From NCBI GenBank assembly GCA_008692225.1, contig VICG01000002.1, positions 1,967,501-2,031,500 on the forward strand: a DNA stretch of 64,000 nt, read 5' to 3'. How positions within the stretch are numbered: position 1 is the stretch's first letter; each line of letters opens with the position of its first letter. Source of the DNA: Monilinia fructicola. Lineage: Eukaryota; Ascomycota; Leotiomycetes; Helotiales; Sclerotiniaceae. Made by a program: the position numbers and the translations under genes. The notes under the pieces are model-generated. The model did no database searches. It worked only from the letters and a program-made list of their open reading frames with translations, and was not told where the DNA came from. Shown here piece after piece: positions 12,014 through 24,871 of the stretch.

Positions 12014-14539
12014 TCAAACGAGTATGAATCAACCGATCAACATTGAGGAAAAGCCACGACGAAGTGCTGACACGGGAATGACCTAATTATATTTCCACCA
12101 CCTCGACACGCCTTTCCGGGCTACTGTTATGGCCTAGACTCCACGCTGTATTACATCTTTAGACTTTTCTTTCTATTTCTTCTCGACTTTCATTCAAGAC
12201 ATTATTTTTATCGACATACACTAGACGGTGGACAGGCCACGAAAGGGAGGACAGTTTTGATGATACCAAGCTCCTGTCTCATTATCTTTACGCAATTCCT
12301 GACAATTTTCCTTTTCTTTCCGTTTCAGCCATTTTTCCCCGGCAAGAAATCGTTGCTGCCTGTTTTTCATGTAACACCACCTGCAGATTTTCTTATCGTT
12401 CCTGCTGCTTACCTTTGCGCGAGTCCCCTTATCCAGCGTTAGATTTCAAGATTCAGCTCAACCTGTACCTTTAGACTTTGATAGATGTTTCCTCCAATGC
12501 AAGACCGCTGCCATCAGCCTTTGACGCCATATGTAGTTTTGTGAGATCAAACGCATCTGGCCACCGCATTCGCTAACCCCTGATGAATATCGCAGCGCAG
12601 CGCATCGCATGGCCGCATGCATGCATGCGTGCATGTCGATTGTACATGGAAGTTTAGTAAATCTCACAACGCAAGCTGTGTTCACCGATGACTACCACCC
12701 TACGCAGAGCGAACGTGCGGCATGGCAAGGAAGGCCGTAACGGGTACGACGGCTTACAGGAGCGTGGTGGAATCGGAGGTGAGGTGTCAAGCCATTTCCC
12801 CAAAGGATCGGTGGGTGCGTGACTTGAACGTTGAGGCTGTGCTTCTCTCTCTTCCTAATTTTTTCCCTTGGTGCATTTCATGAGCGTCGTAGGATGCATG
12901 GCGAGAGCGTGGGAATTAACCCTTTGGTTGCCCCTCTCACTCAGCCGGGGTTTATTTGGGTTTCTGAGGATTTTTGTGATAAGCATCGCGGTTTTTTCAG
13001 GATGGGAAATTACACGAGATGATGGGGGGCGTTGGGATGGGGCGGGATGTTTGGTTTTACGGCAGTTCTCGTATAGGTCGTGTGGAGAGGGTGAGATGTC
13101 TTGTATTGGATTCGTAGGATGGGGTGTGCATGCTGGTTGGGAAGATGGGATAGATGGAATAGGAGATGGGAGATGTGGGTGTGATGGGTTTTACAGGAGA
13201 TTTGTTTGTGGTGGAGGATGGAACGGGATAGGGACTTGTTAATTCTCGGGTCTATGGTAGGTATTTGTGTTGGTTTCCTTCCCCGGAGGATGGTAAATGA
13301 AAGGGATGGTAAGGTGGTAGTAATCTTACATTGGGAGCATCGAGATACTTATGGGATTTTTAGTTGGTGATGTGATTGATGCATTAATAAATGGTAAGGC
13401 GTGTAAGGGTATCGAAGGCCAGCCTGTGGTAGGTGCATAGGATGCCGGTTAGTCAGTCGATCTCATGCTAGATCATCATCTGCAGTGTGCATGTACCTGG
13501 TAAATCTCAGCTGGCACTCCATACTCCCACACAATGAATGTGAAGGACCACGCAGGGCCAGGCCAGTTGAATAAATATCTGTTAGTTGGTAGCGATGGGA
13601 AGTTGTGAGTAAGGCGACCGAGTACGTAAATAGGTACCCAGTAGTCAAGGAAACTCCTATCTGTCAGCACACAAACAGACTGAAATTGATGATGTTTGGA
13701 TATACGTACCTTGACTATGAATGTAAATTCACGGTTCGATAGAAGCAAAAGTAAGTAGAATAAAAGGAAAAGAGTATACTTGTTACCACCTACCTAGTAG
13801 GTATCTATCTATACAAATAACCACCTACCTTGCCCATCGAAGTAGTTATGTAGGTGTGTATTAATAAATCATACAAGTACTGTATATCATTGTAAAAAGG
13901 TCTATACAGTAATAAGTACTACCTACCCACCTACCCATCTACCTCGACAGAAAGAGAGAGAGAGATACATCCAGCCATTTGAATGGCTAGTTCCCAGGCT
14001 CTGGGTTGAATACATACCATACCCGTGGACCTACTCGTATCTATCTACTCACTCTACTCTGTTGTCTAGTTGACGGATCAACCAAAACTCCAATTTCATC
14101 AGCTAACCGAGCCAACTAGCTCAATCTGAGTGCAAGTAGTGATGAGTGATAAGTGTACCTCAGACAGAGCAATCAGCCTACTCCATACCTACCCGACTAG
14201 CTAGCTAGATGTTACTATTACTTATCTCGGTAAGTCTCCTTCCTCTTGTCTTTGACAGAAGAATCTTGAAAGTATAGAAAACATGAGAAACTTCAATTCA
14301 CAACAACTGTTCGGCAATTATATTATCTTCTAAACAATTCCCTTCCTTCTTATATTTTCATATCATTATTCCACTTTAATCAAATAAATCTTAATCCCAC
14401 CTTTATTAATCGCGATTACAATTTGATTTTGAGAATGAATTGTATTTAACTTCGATTTCTACAACGGATCTACTACCTACCGTGTATTGCAATTGCTTTC
14501 TGCTTCTGCGCACTTAATTAGATAGTAGGTAGTGAAAGA
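12014..14539. other. Gene-poor spacer with repeats
   Basis: 2.5 kb with no safe gene. It contains a GCATG-rich palindromic tract near 12600-12633, several CTACCTAC / TAGGTAG stretches between about 13780 and 14230 and again before the IES1 start, and a 90-codon minus-strand frame at 13476-13748 (see findings). The last 500 bp are probably the IES1 promoter and leader. Confidence 0.5.
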
Positions 14540-16751
14540 ATGGCGGACTCACTAGGCGCAGTCACCGTCGCTTCCGACAAGGAAGATGTATCACCACCAA
14601 CTAAAGAAGCCTCGTCTTCATCTTCAAAGAATGTTAGCAGAAATACCGAATCTCCTCAAGCCACTCCACCCACCACATCGACGAAACCAGCCAACGATAC
14701 AATAATTGAAGACGAGGATCGTGGAACACCCGTCGGCGAGAATTCTACAAATACACCGGGTGGAAATACGTCGCGTGCACGGAAATCTGGAAAAGATAAA
14801 GATCAACCCATCACCATGCAAGGAAATATTGGTCCACAGAACAACAAAATCCGTCATCTCAAGAAGGATGACGGAGAACCTCTCTGGAGGAAGGATATCC
14901 AATACGATTTTCTGAAGTTCATTTTTGAGGACGACAATGAGGTGTTCACCAACAGTTACGATGATACCTTGCCGAAGCAGACCTTTGCAGACCTCTATAT
15001 CGATGCGATGGCTAGGAGTAGCAAGACAAGTAAGATTTTGAGAGATAAATTGATGAGTGAGCATGAGCCGGCCAAAAATATGGCAATGGTGTGCCTGCTG
15101 GTTAATCTCGGTCGCATGAACACTACTCTTAATTGTGAGTGTTGTAAATGATGCCTTCAAGACATGTTCGCATACTAATAAGGTCCTAGTCTTCCCAGAA
15201 ATGCGAGCACAACTTCGTACCTACCACGCCATTCCATCTCTGCAAGCTCGACAGGATCCGAACTCCTACAAGCAGCTTCAGGATGCCCCTCGCCTTAAAT
15301 CTATACTGAAGGGAGCATCTGAAGACCGGCCTGAACCCAGTTCTTTGGAAAAGATCAAGAAGACCCTAGTGCCTCGGACAAATCCAGTCAATCTCATCTT
15401 CGTACTTGCCACATACGCCTCGAAGATTACAGAACTCCACTTTCCTAAAAATCGGGAGTTTTTTGACCTCATTATGAACACTCAAATCACTAGCAAGTCA
15501 AGGTCGAAGGCCTTTTTGTGGTTGATGTGGTTCTATCTCGAGTCTGACTTTACAGAAGAAGGTGCAGATGAAAATCCATTCGGCGCTGGGGTTGACTATC
15601 AGACCAACGTCAGAAATCAAGGCGTTCCACGATTAGTAGATATGACAGAAGAGGAAGAAGCATTGGAGAATGTTGATACCGAAGAAGAGTTGGCTTTTGG
15701 ACAATCGAAGATGCGCGACCGTAAACGCATCATCGAAGCAGATCAAATCCAGTTCCAAGCAGAGCAAGGTCCGCCAAAACGTGGTCCCAAGCCAAAGCTC
15801 AACTTGCCCCTCGATGATGGTTCTAATTCATCTGCTATTATGAGTCGTATTCGACCTCGTTACGATGATGTGATTGGAACTCTTGGTGGTTTGATTAGTA
15901 AGGTTGACCCCAGATACGAGTCTGATCTCGACAGCACACGCTCCACTCCGCCCCCTCGAGTTTTTGGTTCCAGCAACATGCGTATTAACAGTGTTCTTAA
16001 TGCAGGCTCTAGATACCGTGGCGGCAAGAACGGTGAAGGATCGTCTCCGGCGCCGGAGATACCAGCTACGCTTACAAGACGACATCGACCGCTAACCGCC
16101 CACCAACTTGCAGTAGAACGGAACAGAAACCAGCGAGTCGATTATATTCTAGTCCGTGGCTTAAGAAAGGAACATCGTCGAGCGAGAAGATTGCGGAAGC
16201 AGGAAGGTGCTTTTAGCCGTGCAGTCAAGAGGACCAAGGCAATGGCAGATGCCTTTAGCGACAGTGAAGATGATACCTATCACAGAAATCCGTATCCCTT
16301 TAAGGAACGAGGATTTGGTGGCCTAATTCAACTGGAGGATGAAGAGGATGACTACGGAGAAGAAGTTTCAGCATATGCAGCTGCCTTCCGGCGTGTTGGG
16401 AGAAGACTCAATCGCTGGGATGATCAAAAGGGTTTAAACCTTGGAGTTGTTGGTACCAATCGCGTTTCAACTAGCAATGGTGTTAATGGCCATCATTCCC
16501 GAGATAGTGATGAAACCGAAGATGACCGAGATCAAACACCCATTCATCACTCGAAGCACCGGACAAATGGACATGCAAGTGTACAGGAAGGCGGGGATGA
16601 TGATTTGGATGAGATGGATAAGGAGCTCCTGGGCTTGGTTTCTGATGATGACGATGATGACGACCTTGATATGATGGAGAAATCGTTGTTGGGTATTGGT
16701 GGGGATGAAACAGATGCGGATGCTAGTGATGCAGGAATGGATATGGATTAG
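14540..16751 (+). CDS. IES1: INO80 chromatin-remodelling complex subunit IES1
   Basis: Two exons (14540-15134 and 15190-16751, intron 55 nt with a CTAAT-like branch) encode 718 aa. The N-terminus is Ser/Thr-rich and probably disordered. From about residue 90 a conserved block follows: HLKKDDGEPLWRKDIQYDFL, then FTNSYDD, QTFADLYIDAMARSSKTSK, and after the intron FFPEMRAQLRTYHAIPSLQ and SRSKAFLWLMWFYLE. This block is characteristic of fungal Ies1, a nuclear subunit of the INO80 nucleosome remodeller. The C-terminal third is acidic with Asp runs. The junction AAT-T|TC keeps the conserved frame, so the intron call is secure. Confidence 0.9.
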
Positions 16752-17413
16752 TTTATTTGTACTAGGTAATATGGGTAGGGTGTTCAATGGGCGGGCATGG
16801 AAGATCTTTCGATAGGCTTGTCGAAAAGGGCGCTCTTGGGAGGAGGGCTACAGAGTACTGGGATGGCTGGCGTCAATATTGAGCTACGAAGCGAGAATGG
16901 CTTTGAAACTTGGTCGAGACTCACAATCGATATTTCTCGATGGGAGCAGAAGATACAGTAAATTAGTACATTAGTTAAGAAAGGCATTTTTTGCATGGTT
17001 TTGCTAGAGATTTGGGGAGATTCTTGATCTCTTGATCTCTCAAATACTAAAAGTTTCAAGTACCTAACGTATCTATGAGAAGGCACAAATTTGAATTTTT
17101 AGTTTGGTATGAAAGTAGAAAGGTTGAAACGAAGGTTCCTTCATTACTGATAGGATGATGGTGATGATCAGTGATGACAAAGTATGCTGCTGCACGGTAT
17201 CGATGTAGTATTGGTGTACCGTTGACAGAGCACGGCTTCAAGGGGTCCATTCAAGGTTGTGACATCGCATTGACATTGACATAAGGCAGAGAGAGAGCGA
17301 GCGCGCGCGAGAGAGAGAGAATGATGTTTATTTTTAGAGCAATTGATTGGATGTACTATAACCGTGGAAGTAATAGTATCATATCAATTGCATATTTTGA
17401 TCAGAGAGAGGGG

Positions 17414-17448
<35 letters not shown>

Positions 17449-18424
17449 CCTTTTTTCTCTCTTGTTATTCATTTGTATTCATTCATTCGTAAGGCTACTT
17501 ACTACTCGGGTATCCATGGATGTATTGTAAGACCCGCTTGCGGAGCCCATGGATCTATCCTGATATGTACTAGATAGAGTAGGTTGATAGGTCTACTCTT
17601 GTCTACTCTACTTTTGTCTACTCTACTCTTGTCTACTCTACTCTTATTTACTCTACTCTCGTCTACTCTACTCTCGTCTACTTCCAAGGTTATTATTGTA
17701 TTATTGTATCATTCTATATTCTATATTCTATATTCTCCTCTGATATGCGATAGATATCAATCATATCATATCAGATATTATAATATATATACTGTATGTC
17801 TTACAAGACTATCTACCCATCCATCCATCCATCCATCTATCTATCACCTGCATCCATCCATCTACTCGAGGACCTCCAGCTATCTTCCCTTCTACCTACC
17901 TAATAACACCTAATTAATGCACATCATTCTTTTAGACCCAAATCGCCGGCCCCGAGTTAATAAAAATAATTAATTGGCTTCAACGAAAACTATACTCGTA
18001 TTGAAAGTTAAAAAATAACGTCACCCACTTGGAAAGCGATGAAACTCTGAAATTATTTGATTTTTCTTCTCAACTACACTACCTAGTATCTATCTCACAA
18101 CTGCGACATTTTACCATCCTATTCGAATTCAATAATCTTCTGTGGTACCTGCCTTGCGCGGCATCTTCATGAATCTCTAATCGATAGATACTAGGTAGAT
18201 ACGTTGAAGATAACCTTTTATCTACGACCATTGACGAACATTGACGACCATTGACGACCATTGACGATCCGGCCTTGAAACGCCACTGTGCGAATGCGAA
18301 TGCGAATGATGATGAATGTGCTCGGAAAAAATTGAATCATAGAATATAAAGGGATATCGTCGAAAATCCGGTGGAAAAGAAGCTTCGGATCTTTTCCTCT
18401 TCTTGTATGAGCTCCCATAGTAAG
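16752..18424. repeat. Microsatellite-dense spacer
   Basis: In 1.7 kb there are GA/GC dinucleotide tracts (about 17286-17320), a pure GA tract (about 17404-17443), a 15-bp tandem of GTCTACTCTACTCTT-like units (17591-17683), CATC tetranucleotides (about 17816-17850), and a tandem of CATTGACGAC-like units (about 18227-18268). Open frames across these tracts are repeat artefacts. The last 150 bp lead into the next gene. Confidence 0.75.
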
Positions 18425-21400
18425 ATGTTCTCTTATCTGCGACCTCACCGGCGCATGCTGTCGACCCCTTCTTCCCCGAATCCAGAGGTGCCTAGCTTCG
18501 AACCTCCGGCGCGTCCAGGAGATCATGGCCATCCTTCACGACTCCAAGATGCTAAATATGAAGATGAACTGTCCCCAGTTTCCTCTCCTCCTCTCCTACC
18601 TCCAATCGCAAGAATCTCGAGCACCGGGTATGGAAATACATTTGAAAATTTGAGTTTCACTGGGAAGATAACCACACATGGCCATGAACCAAGAGGGCAG
18701 AACTCAGATGCGAAGGTTAACAATGGGCCAAAGGGAGTTGCAGAACTTGGGGGCAGCCAGAAGTCCCCATCATACACGACCAATCGGAGTCCTGACTCTG
18801 CGGAAAATGCAGCAACGGCCTCATCGAAAAATACTGGTCTTGACCATTCTACCTCCCAATCTTATGCCAACTACGATACAAGCACGAAGAAGTTTTTTGG
18901 GCCCATGACCCCAGATTCAGACATTAAACCAACTAGCAGACGGCCAACGGGTGTTCAAATGCCATCCCCACCTCCCGAGGCGCCCCCTCCACAATCGTCC
19001 AAAGGAAGGCTGAAGATGCTAAACCCAATGGCTCTACTGGCTCGACGGAGAACTTCTCAAGCCATTACTCAATTGACACCGGAATCACTGATTACAAACT
19101 TCAGTTCCAATGATAATTTTGATCCTCGAATCAAAGGAACCGTTGTTCACGACTTTAGTGCCCCTAGAGGACCGCGACGGAATATGTCCCATAATGATGT
19201 CAACACTGTAGATGGGACCAGGTCATTTCAAAGAAGTCCATATGCGGATTCAGCAACAAGTGAAAAGGTAGGTAATCATACGCCGGTCTTCACGGAGAAC
19301 TTTGAAGAGGAGCAATATCCTGCAGCGGGACCTCATGTGCGAAAGACCAATGACTTGTCTGATCTCACCCCGCCCAAACTTCCATATGCACGAGAAAGCC
19401 CAAAAAACAGTTGATCATGGCTCCACATTGAAAGACAAAGATGAGCTGCAAGCTGGAGACCTGAAGAGTCTGGGTGCTCAAAAACCACCCTCAGATACTG
19501 TGCCTACAGCCCCAGAGAAAGCCGAAAGTTCTATTCCGGTTGAAGCAAAACATATATCAATTGATCCCGCGTCGACTCCACCTAAATCATATCCGTCGTC
19601 TAAGAAGGGGGCGCGAACACGAAAGGTGTCGGATGTTTCAGCAAAGGATATTCCAAAACATATGAAGAGTACATCTTCGAGATTCAGTTTCGATATGATA
19701 GGAGCTGCGGAACAGGAGCGCTTGCTTTGAAGATAGACATCGCCAGAAAGCGTTGGAGAAGAAGAATGATACGGACAATGGGGGTGAACAAATTTATGAC
19801 GAGGATGATGATTTTAATTATGATGATATGATGGATGACGATGGGCTGGAAGAGAGAATACCGGGTGTCAACGCCGATTATGATGAAGAGGATATTTTTG
19901 AAGGGTTTGACGGTGGATATGAAGAAGATATACCTGGTATCAATACTACTAGCTTGGAGGAAATAGAAGAAACAGAAGAGCAGCAAGAGATTGAACAAGC
20001 CGCTCCTGTTGAGGATAAACCACAGCCAGATATGCTGGATGGTAATGTTGCGGGTTTTACCTTTAAGCCACACGTTTCTAGTCCGATGAGTGCATATACT
20101 CCTGGGGCTACTACAACGCCTCGAGATTCTAATGGGCAAATTATTGGTTTTGCTATGACGAAATATTCGCCTCGCCTTACCCCGGATCTTTCCAATTCTA
20201 TCTTTACTCCAACCTCTCCTGAAAGTGATCGCGTCCTCGCAGAAGATAAAATGTCAGAGGTCCAGGGAATCTCAGAATCAAGCCCCCAAGGTCTTGGTAT
20301 AGCCCCTGAAAGTCCGGATGAATTACGCTTAGAGGTCATACCACAGCCAGAATCTAAGTCCACGTCATTCCATCAAATCTCAGGGCTTGACGATGATGAT
20401 GATCTATACTTTGACGATGGACTTATTGGCCTGGAAGGAGATGAGGATTTCATTGGGGATGCAGGAGGTTTTGATGAATCTATTTTTGACAACAATGATA
20501 CGGATCAATATGGGCGACCGATAAAAGATCAATTCATGGCTACAAAAATTGCTAATACCTTTGACGGTAATGCTATGGGTCTGTCAGAGGAATTGAAAGA
20601 AGACGCACTATTACCTGTGTCTCCAGTGGCCAACCGCCCAACTGGAGGTTTGGCACCACAGCCATCTTTTACAGACAACAGAGTCTCAGCTACGGCAGTA
20701 GCTCAACCAGTAATGCAAGGCTTAACGCAAGATACACTTGCCGCATACCAGGCCTCTCTTGCAGCGGCTGCTTTCAGTGCAGCGGCCAGCGGGAAATTCC
20801 GTCGTGATAGTACGCAAAGTTTATTTCACCTAGACTCGGATCGCGAAGAAAATCAGCCTGGCCTGGTTACAGATTCTGGCCATACTTCCTCTCACTATGA
20901 ACAATTATCTCCATCTTACGATGACGATTTCGATTACGATGATGCATTAGAGGACGATGAATTCATTGCTGCTGCTAATGCAGAAGCACTAGCTAACGAT
21001 CAGGATGGGTTTTATGGACAAGAATTCGGCTTTTACTCTCAGCCTGCGGCTAGCTCCGCCGAATTTATAAATGGTGGGTATTTTGGCCCAAGGGGTATGG
21101 ATGGTATGATACGAAGTCAGAGCGGCAGAATCGCATTTCGAGAACCCAATCTCACACCTATCACCGAACGCTCAGAATACTCGAATCGGAATTCATTCAT
21201 GTCGGTTTCGCATTTGCATGCGCCACCAGGAAGCTCCCCAATGGTTAGTCCGGGCTTGGCACAATTAATGATTGCGCAGGATTATGAGAGGGCACCGGAT
21301 ATGAGCTTAGAGTCATTGTTGAAATTGAGAGGCCGCGCATGGGGTGGAAGTCAAGCGAGTGTAAAAAGTTTGGGTAGTAATGGGAATGGGAATGGTAGTC

Positions 21401-21815
21401 CCAAGAGTGTTGATGGGGGTGTTAGCCCTGTGGCAGGAGGACCACTTGTCCAACCACCTTGGGGAGGACATCGAAGAAAAGGTAGCGCGTTTAGTCTCGT
21501 GAATGAGGAGGTGGAAAGTGAGATGGATACGGGAAAATTGAATGCGAACCAAGTGTCGCCTGAGCTGGAACATAAGAACATAGAAACGAAAGATTTAACG
21601 GCAGGCAACGAACACGAGGGAGATGAAGAAAAGCCTACAAGACCATCATATACCAAACGACATAAATCCACGGCGCGAGCGCAGAGTCAATCAGCTACTC
21701 AAAGGAAGATGATCCGATAAAGGGCGGGAGATGGGTATTGGAAAGGAGGAGAACGGCGGATAGTGGGGAGGTCGAAGTATTGGGTAGAGAGGTTCTGAGT
21801 GGCGGTGCGATTTAA
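18425..21815 (+). CDS. Large acidic uncharacterised fungal protein, frame broken at three points
   Basis: A continuous protein-like reading runs from ATG 18425 (a stronger start context than ATG 18407) to TAA 21815, but only if the frame changes three times: near a six-A run at 19402-19407, near TTT at 19726-19728, and near AAAGG at 21701-21705. Each change is one base. With the three corrected, the length is divisible by three and gives about 1129 aa. Segments flanking the breaks read on as conserved-looking protein: SRFSFDMIGAAEQE runs on to RHRQKALEK, and the last frame ends GGRWVLERRRTADSGE. The N-terminus is Pro/Ser-rich; the middle has many Asp/Glu runs; there is no catalytic domain or membrane segment. 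I recognise no named family. Sequencing indels, a fresh pseudogene, or (least likely) unusual decoding are possible. Confidence 0.6.
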
Positions 21816-23600
21816 GTCGGTACAGTGTGATGTGAATATAGCTACTAAGCTCATGCATATACTTGCCGGTTAGCGTTTTTCATTTTTGATGGCTAGAGGT
21901 GTGTTAATTAACGGTCCTAGATAGGTTTCGGCTCAAGGCACAAAGCAAGGTACAAATGGGTAGATGGGAAGTGGTTTGAGTAGGCCAGGGGGCATAATAC
22001 CACTTGGAATTAAAGTAATGTGATATCCGGCTTGTTAGTTCAATTTAAAATTACTCCTCGCGGAGGCATTCTTTTAGAGGTCTTGTTACTGGGCTTGGGT
22101 GCAAATGTTTGCACGATCGCAGGAATCGTCACTTTACACAAACCACCTGCATTTTAATAATTGGGAACAAAGCCTGTTGTAACCTCTGGAGGTATATATA
22201 CAGATTTGATCTATCTGCCGCTGTTTGCTATAAGCGAGCGGAGGGGTGCATTTCGATGCTATGATATCGTCAAATTCCTTGAATGAAGCAACACCCAGCT
22301 TGCATCGCTCCCGTCGCGATGCAACGTTCGCTCATCGCATCCCTGATTTTTCATCTCAACCCGACGAGTTAGTAGGACCGGACGAGCTGGAAGACACACA
22401 GACATATTTTCACTCATGGAACAGGCTGCAAGGATGAAAGGGCCGTCCTGCGCTGCGCTGGAAATTTGTACGTGCAAAATCCCACACGCTGTCTGTATTG
22501 TCCAGGCGATCGATAGAGCGCATCTCTCATAGATTGTCATGATGGCCAACTACATTATCTTGTCGACGACTACATGCAGTACCATCGCAGCAGACAGCAA
22601 AAACCCAAGAATCTAATCTTCTTCTCACGTGCAGCTGCCCTGGCCAAATCTTCTGCACGGATATTGTACGCGACAGCGTGAATGGAGAATCGTGCGGGTG
22701 AGGGCCGTGGGTTGATGTTGGTTAGGGTGTGATCTTCACTTTTCTCGAATCACATCAGATCGGTCCCTATTGTGCGGCCATTGTGTTTCCCAGGTCCCAG
22801 GTTCTATTGTGTGCAGTGCAGAGTTTTCCCCAGCCCCGTCGATTGTTTGCTGGATCTTTATCAAGATTGGATTTTGGCGTCGCGGGTGCGGCATGGAGAA
22901 AAATTCGCCCTGAAAGTGAATGGGCGATCGGCCGAAAGGTGAAAAATGAATATGGATGTGGATGTCGCCAGATGAGGTGCGTGACATGTATGGTTTGCGA
23001 CGTCTGGAGAATGAGCTGATGTCTCACTTGTTGCAACACTTTTATGGATAGATGGCAAGTATAGAAGTGATGTCTATTGCTGATCCCTGCGGTTTGATAC
23101 CCATAATGCCAAGCTTTACCCCTTCGCTTCCCCATGAATTTGGTCACGTGAGGCGGGGTAACTCCTCTGCCAACGTCTTCGTCAGGTACTTGAACGAGAG
23201 GTGTATAGGTTATCTTGACGACATGCTATTATACATGGATTCATTTGCACTCAATAATGGGTTGCAAAATCGCTCATGGATACCGTGAAATAAGATGTGC
23301 TCAAGTCATGAACACTCTTGATCCAGGCCAGAGCTTCATCGAGGTGACAGGAGAGGGCAAAAGGTATCAGGCCATGTATACTTCAGCTTTCTTCTTCGTG
23401 AATCCATAGCTGAGTCCCTTCATCTGGCCCATATCTACCTCGTATGAGTCTAGGAGGGGGCTGGGAAATGATGTTTTGGAGGTGAATATCGCAACGTCCT
23501 TCGCCATTGGCTAAGCGAAAGACTTCACTTCACTTCACCTTCAAACATCAACGACGATGTATCGTCTAATATATCCAACTCCCAGCCTCCCCCATCCAGG
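21816..23600. other. Intergenic spacer
   Basis: 3' flank of the broken acidic-protein gene followed by about 1.5 kb in which I see no coding sequence; open frames of 60-130 codons on both strands overlap each other and resemble nothing. Confidence 0.5.
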
Positions 23601-23812
23601 TACCCCAAATTAAACGAAATGAAGAGAATTCAAATCACTAGCTTACTTTCCGCGCACAACGGAAAGACTATTTCAAGCGCGAGATTCCCCAGTCCTTCCT
23701 CCTCTTCTCCCTCGACGAACACGAAAAAACGACAAACGCAAACCCAAAGACTTACTTCAAACTTCCATTGAACTTACTCCTACACTCACACTTCCTTTCC
23801 AGTTACTTTGAT

Positions 23813-24236
23813 TGAACGTGCTTGTACACTCGATCTTCCCTTCTAATTACTTTGTCTTTCCTGTACGATACGTGCCAATCCTCACGACTAAAAAGCCAAT
23901 CAATCTTCTACTTCCTCGAAACGTCAATTGAAAGTACTTGTACACTCAATTTCTCTTCCTAACGACTTTCTCTTTACTGTACTACATAACCCTCTTCTTC
24001 TACTTAACTACTTTACGTCGAAGATCTACTTCGTCTTTACTATACAATACATACCAGCTCTCACGACCAGAAAGCCAATCATCTACTTCTTCAAAACTTC
24101 AATTGAAAGTATTTGTACACTCAATCTCTCTTCCTAACGATTTTCTCTTTACTGTACTACATAACCCTCTTCTTCTACTTAACTACTTTACGTCGAAGAT
24201 CTACTTCGTCTTTACTGTACTATCGCATTCAGTTTG
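23813..24236 (+). repeat. Tandem direct repeat of about 178 bp in a pyrimidine-rich leader
   Basis: Two near-identical units run head to tail, from about 23881 and from about 24060. Both contain the stretches TTGTACACTCAAT, CTCTTTACTGTACTAC and ACGTCGAAGATCTACTTCGTC. A more diverged partial unit precedes them from about 23813. The strand is C/T-rich, so the open frames here (for example 23938-24426) are repeat artefacts. It lies upstream of the three leader introns and is probably in the 5' UTR or promoter of the next gene. Confidence 0.8.
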
Positions 24237-24450
24237 CAAATACACCATCCTCTTCTTCCACTTACTCAAAGACGGAGAACTACTTCGTCTTATTACACCA
24301 TATTATCGCAATCAATTGCAAAGACACGACCATCTTCTTTCACTACTTTACATTGAAGAACCAATTCATCTACACCTACAAGTTTCATCTCAAAGTTCCT
24401 CTTTTACGACGAAATTTTCATCTTAACAAATACTCGTCACCTTTGTCACC

Positions 24451-24791
24451 GTAAGTTAACCACTCCTTCATGTTCTTAGCGACTTACTGATGAATGCCAG
24501 GTTTATCTCGATCACCATAACACTTTAACCTCAAAGCCCCTCGTTTACGAAGACTTTGTCCACTCAATCGATTACTTGCGACTTCTGTCCTGTAAGTTGA
24601 ACATTTCTTCTTGCCATCTGCGACTTGCTGATGATCTCAAGTTTACCTCGATATTACAAACGCAGAACACTCAATTGAGTCGTCTTTGCACTATTTACCC
24701 GTCACGAAGTTCTCGAGAAGATTCTTCGTTGTCAACGTAAGTTACAACTCCACTCCATTTCTGCTGTTTGCAATTTACTAACGATATCCAG
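24451..24791 (+). other. Three putative 5' UTR introns
   Basis: Three successive intron-like units lie before the start codon of the next gene: 24451-24500, 24592-24641 and 24737-24791. Each begins GTAAGT, is 50-55 nt long, and ends CAG or AAG after a branch-like motif (the third has TTTACTAACG). The spacers between them are CT-rich and untranslatable. Several leader introns suggest a strongly or post-transcriptionally regulated gene. Confidence 0.6.
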
Positions 24792-24871
24792 ACAGCTTCT
24801 CAATACACTCGACACTCACGTCTTTTAATCGATACTCTACCTACCTACCCTCTTTCGATATCTAAGTCAAG

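Noticed and set aside
12868..13242. 124-codon plus-strand frame
   Set aside because: Gly/Trp-rich reading of a G-rich tract; no motifs and no similarity to known proteins.
17502..17913. Frames on both strands with Ser/Thr/Leu or Asp/Lys/Ser repeats
   Set aside because: Translation of the 15-bp tandem repeat and CATC microsatellite; not genes.
23928..24454. Overlapping plus-strand frames of 69-162 codons
   Set aside because: They are produced by the CT-rich tandem repeat in the leader, repeat in several frames, and cross intron-like signals.
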